In this document: in pieces, positions 6,209-8,086 of the stretch
How positions within the stretch are numbered: position 1 is the stretch's first letter
Layout of the letters: the number at the start of each line of letters is the position of its first letter
Assembly (NCBI GenBank): GCA_900754775.1
Contig: CAAEDZ010000267.1
Location: 1 to 8,086 of the forward strand
DNA from: Clostridia bacterium
GTDB lineage: Bacteria > Bacillota_A > Clostridia > Christensenellales > Aristaeellaceae
Length of the DNA: 8,086 nt
Direction of reading: 5' to 3'
Position numbers and translations under genes: made by a program
The notes under the pieces: generated by a model
The model's input: the letters and a program-made list of their open reading frames with translations, nothing else
What the model was told of the DNA's origin: nothing
The model's database searches: none

Positions 6209-6250
6209 ATGATCCGAACCCGTTTTCGATAGATGACAGGTTCGGATCAT
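6209..6250 (+). terminator. Hairpin terminator after tRNA-Leu
   Basis: ATGATCCGAACC (6209-6220) pairs perfectly with GGTTCGGATCAT (6239-6250), a 12-base-pair stem with an 18-base loop, followed by the weak T-rich TGCTTT. It is eight bases after the tRNA. Confidence 0.7.
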
Positions 6251-6486
6251 TGCTTTCCCCTGACCGCTGCGAAAGCGCCCGCTTCAGCGGCAAACCGGCA
6301 TCTAAATCGAAAGCTCCTTGAGAGAGGCAATGCGGCTTTGGGGATCGGATAACGCCAATATGCTATTGACGCTTGCAAATCTCTTTGCGAATGCGTTTAA
6401 ACGGCGCAACGTTTGTTTCCTGCGTGTTTCCTCCGCTTCACTTGCCGATTTTGGCGCTGTATAGGCCGCGTTCCCGATAAAAACGC
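6251..6486. other. Spacer without a recognisable gene
   Basis: This stretch between the tRNA-Leu terminator and the guaA terminator is less GC-rich than its surroundings. It holds a 10-base palindrome CGTTTAAACG (about 6397-6406) and no convincing promoter or ribosome site. A minus-strand open frame crosses it (6302-6553) but begins with TTG and runs through the guaA terminator, so I do not call it a gene. It may be decayed sequence or hold a small RNA. Confidence 0.5.
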
Positions 6487-6518
6487 AAAAGCCCCGCCGC
6501 TGGGAAAGGCGGCGGGGC
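6487..6518 (-). terminator. Rho-independent terminator of guaA
   Basis: On the minus strand GCCCCGCCGC and GCGGCGGGGC pair over 10 perfect base pairs around an eight-base loop, followed by TTTTGCGTTTTT. It lies 38 bases after the guaA stop codon and closes the galE-guaA unit. Confidence 0.93.
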
Positions 6519-6556
6519 CTGAATGATTTTGGAGCTTGCTCCCGGCGGCGCAAATT

Positions 6557-7852
6557 CTACTCCCATTCGATGGTGGCCACCGGCTTGGGCGAGAGGTCGT
6601 AGACCACGCGGTTGCAGCCCTTGACCTCAGCGAGGATGCGGTCGGTGATCTTGAGAAGCAGCGGCCACGGTACCTGCTCCACCGTGGCGGTCATGGCGTC
6701 CACAGTGTTGACGGCGCGGAGAATGACCGGGTATTCGTAGCAACGGGCATGGTCGCGCACGCCGACGGACCTGAAGTCCGGCACAGCGGTAAAGTACTGC
6801 CATACCTTGCCGGCGAGGCCGGCCTTCTGGAACTCGTCGCGGAGGATGGCGTCGCTCTCGCGCACGATCTCCAGACGCTCGCGGGTGATGGCGCCCAGAC
6901 AGCGCACGCCCAGACCGGGGCCGGGGAACGGCTGGCGGTAGACCATGGAATCCGGCAGGCCCAAGGCCTTGCCCACGGCGCGCACTTCGTCCTTGAACAG
7001 GTACTTGAGCGGCTCGACAAGCTCAAACTTGAGGTCTTCGGGCAGGCCGCCGACGTTGTGGTGCGCCTTGACCGCCTTCATGGTCTTGGTGCCGCTTTCG
7101 ATGATGTCGGGGTAGATGGTGCCCTGACCGAGCAGCTCGATGCCTTCGAGTTTGCGCGCCTCCTCCTCGAACACGCGGATGAACTCCGCGCCGATGATCT
7201 TGCGCTTCTGCTCGGGATCGCTGACGCCGGCGAGCTTGTCAAGGAAGCGGTCCACGGCGTCCACATAGATGAGGTTCGCGCCCATCTCCTGCTTGAACAC
7301 GCGCACCACCTGCTCCGGCTCGCCCTTGCGCAGAAGGCCGTGGTTGACGTGTACGCAGGTGAGCTGATCGCCGACGGCCTTCAAAAGCAGCGCCGCCACA
7401 ACCGAGGAATCCACGCCGCCGGACAGCGCCAGAAGCACCTTGCGGGAGCCGATCTGCTTTCGGAGCAGCTCGACCTGATCGGCGATGAAGCTGTCCATGC
7501 TCCAGTTGCGCTCGATGCCAAGGCCCTCGATGAAGCCGTCCAGCGTCTCGCGCGTATTTTCCGGCCAGGCGGTCAGGTCGGCGGGATGGCCGGCGCAGGC
7601 GTAGTCCACGCTGAGGATGGGCAGGCCAAGGTCGTAGACAGCGGGGTCCACTTCCACCGGCGCGCCGTCCACGACGCGATTCTCGCCGCCGTTCAAAATG
7701 ACGCCGGCAACGCCCGGCAGCGCCTTGAGGGCCGCGGGGGCGATGTCGTTGGGATGGATCTCGCTGTACAGGCCCAGGGCGCGGATATCGCGCGCGATCT
7801 GGGCGCTCTGGGTGCTGCCGAGGTCAAGGATGGCGATCATGTTGTGGATCAT
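6557..7852 (-). CDS. guaA: GMP synthase with a degenerate glutaminase domain
   Basis: GMP synthase converts XMP to GMP using ATP and ammonia, normally released from glutamine by its own N-terminal domain. Here the product has 431 residues, against about 510-525 usually. The ATP-pyrophosphatase half is complete: SGGVDSS P-loop at 144-150, HHNVGGLPED at 264-273, RQPFPGPGLGVR at 306-317, and a full dimerisation domain ending PVATIEWE. The amidotransferase half is not. Where GuaA has GICYGMQ, residues 81-87 read SVDYACA, so the nucleophile cysteine aligns with Asp83. The oxyanion GGP is GGE (55-57), and about 90 residues that carry the catalytic HPE are absent between roughly 88 and 100. The start (ATG, AAAGGAGA eight bases upstream) is secure. 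It is expected to be ammonia-dependent or to borrow a glutaminase. The gene lies three bases after galE. Confidence 0.93.
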   Translation of the reverse strand: MIHNMIAILDLGSTQSAQIARDIRALGLYSEIHPNDIAPAALKALPGVAGVILNGGENRVVDGAPVEVDPAVYDLGLPILSVDYACAGHPADLTAWPENTRETLDGFIEGLGIERNWSMDSFIADQVELLRKQIGSRKVLLALSGGVDSSVVAALLLKAVGDQLTCVHVNHGLLRKGEPEQVVRVFKQEMGANLIYVDAVDRFLDKLAGVSDPEQKRKIIGAEFIRVFEEEARKLEGIELLGQGTIYPDIIESGTKTMKAVKAHHNVGGLPEDLKFELVEPLKYLFKDEVRAVGKALGLPDSMVYRQPFPGPGLGVRCLGAITRERLEIVRESDAILRDEFQKAGLAGKVWQYFTAVPDFRSVGVRDHARCYEYPVILRAVNTVDAMTATVEQVPWPLLLKITDRILAEVKGCNRVVYDLSPKPVATIEWE

Positions 7853-7855
7853 CGT

Positions 7856-8086
7856 TTATTTCTCCTTTGCAAAACCATGGGGATTCTGGGTCTGCCAGCG
7901 CCAGGAATCAGCGCACATCTGGTCGAGCGTGCGCTTTGCCTTCCAGTGCAACAGGCGCTCGGCCTTGCCCACTTTGGCAAAGACCGTGGGCGGGTCGCCG
8001 GCGCGGCGCGGCGCGATCTCATAGGGCACCTTGATGTGGTTGACGCGCTCAAAGGCGTGCACGATGTCCAGCACGCTGTAGCCCTC
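7856..8086 (-). CDS. galE: UDP-glucose 4-epimerase, C-terminal fragment (5' end outside window)
   Basis: The last 76 residues of a short-chain-dehydrogenase-fold epimerase that interconverts UDP-glucose and UDP-galactose, supplying galactose for sugar use or cell-surface glycans. Seen: GYSVLDIVHAFE at fragment residues 2-13, PRRAGD at 26-31, and the end segment DSWRWQTQNPHGF, all characteristic of the GalE C-terminus. The NAD-binding Rossmann half and the catalytic Ser/Tyr-x3-Lys lie beyond the window edge, so activity cannot be judged. The reading frame is open to the edge. The ribosome site of guaA lies within its last codons, so the two genes are probably one transcript with coupled translation. 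A related sugar epimerase is possible but less likely. Confidence 0.9.
   Translation of the reverse strand, partial: EGYSVLDIVHAFERVNHIKVPYEIAPRRAGDPPTVFAKVGKAERLLHWKAKRTLDQMCADSWRWQTQNPHGFAKEK

Noticed and set aside
6302..6553. 83-residue open frame on the minus strand
   Set aside because: It starts at a TTG with no ribosome site, runs through the strong guaA terminator hairpin and resembles no family that I know.
1..8086. CRISPR array, insertion sequence, prophage or toxin-antitoxin genes
   Set aside because: I found no direct repeat-spacer pattern, transposase, integrase or paired small genes on either strand.

Overview
This 8,086-base window is GC-rich, with consistently strong AGGAGG-type ribosome sites, house-keeping promoters close to consensus, and protein families (zf-HC2/DUF4349, C_GCAxxG_C_C, SIMPL, GGDEF) that together suggest a high-GC Firmicute of the Clostridia, perhaps from a gut or anaerobic community. 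The lineage is an inference from style and gene content; no marker gene here fixes it. I see no mobile element, CRISPR array or integration scar, and the window reads as chromosomal backbone.

Layout from left to right. A 5'-truncated tRNA-Ser(GGA) with its terminator opens the window, followed by a 374-residue radical SAM protein on the plus strand. This converges, through a shared hairpin terminator, on a six-helix membrane diguanylate cyclase on the minus strand, whose promoter lies in an AT-rich island. Next, all on the minus strand, are a C_GCAxxG_C_C-family redox protein with its own promoter, a secreted SIMPL-domain protein ending in a strong terminator, and an ECF sigma factor with a membrane anti-sigma factor fused to DUF4349. 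Transcription of the sigma factor starts back-to-back with tRNA-Leu(CAA), whose promoter points the other way. After a gene-poor spacer come a strong terminator, guaA, and the 3' end of galE, again on the minus strand.

How the genes work together. The sigma factor, the zf-HC2 anti-sigma factor and possibly the SIMPL protein form a plausible envelope-stress module: the sigma factor would be held by the cytoplasmic zinc finger, while the DUF4349 ectodomain would sense outside the membrane. galE and guaA are translationally close (3 bases apart), although their pathways are unrelated.

The most notable item is guaA. It is intact in frame, with a complete ATP-pyrophosphatase half, but its glutamine amidotransferase half has lost the nucleophilic cysteine (aspartate at the aligned position) and about 90 residues that normally include the catalytic His-Glu pair. 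As read, the enzyme could not use glutamine and would need free ammonia or a separate glutaminase partner.
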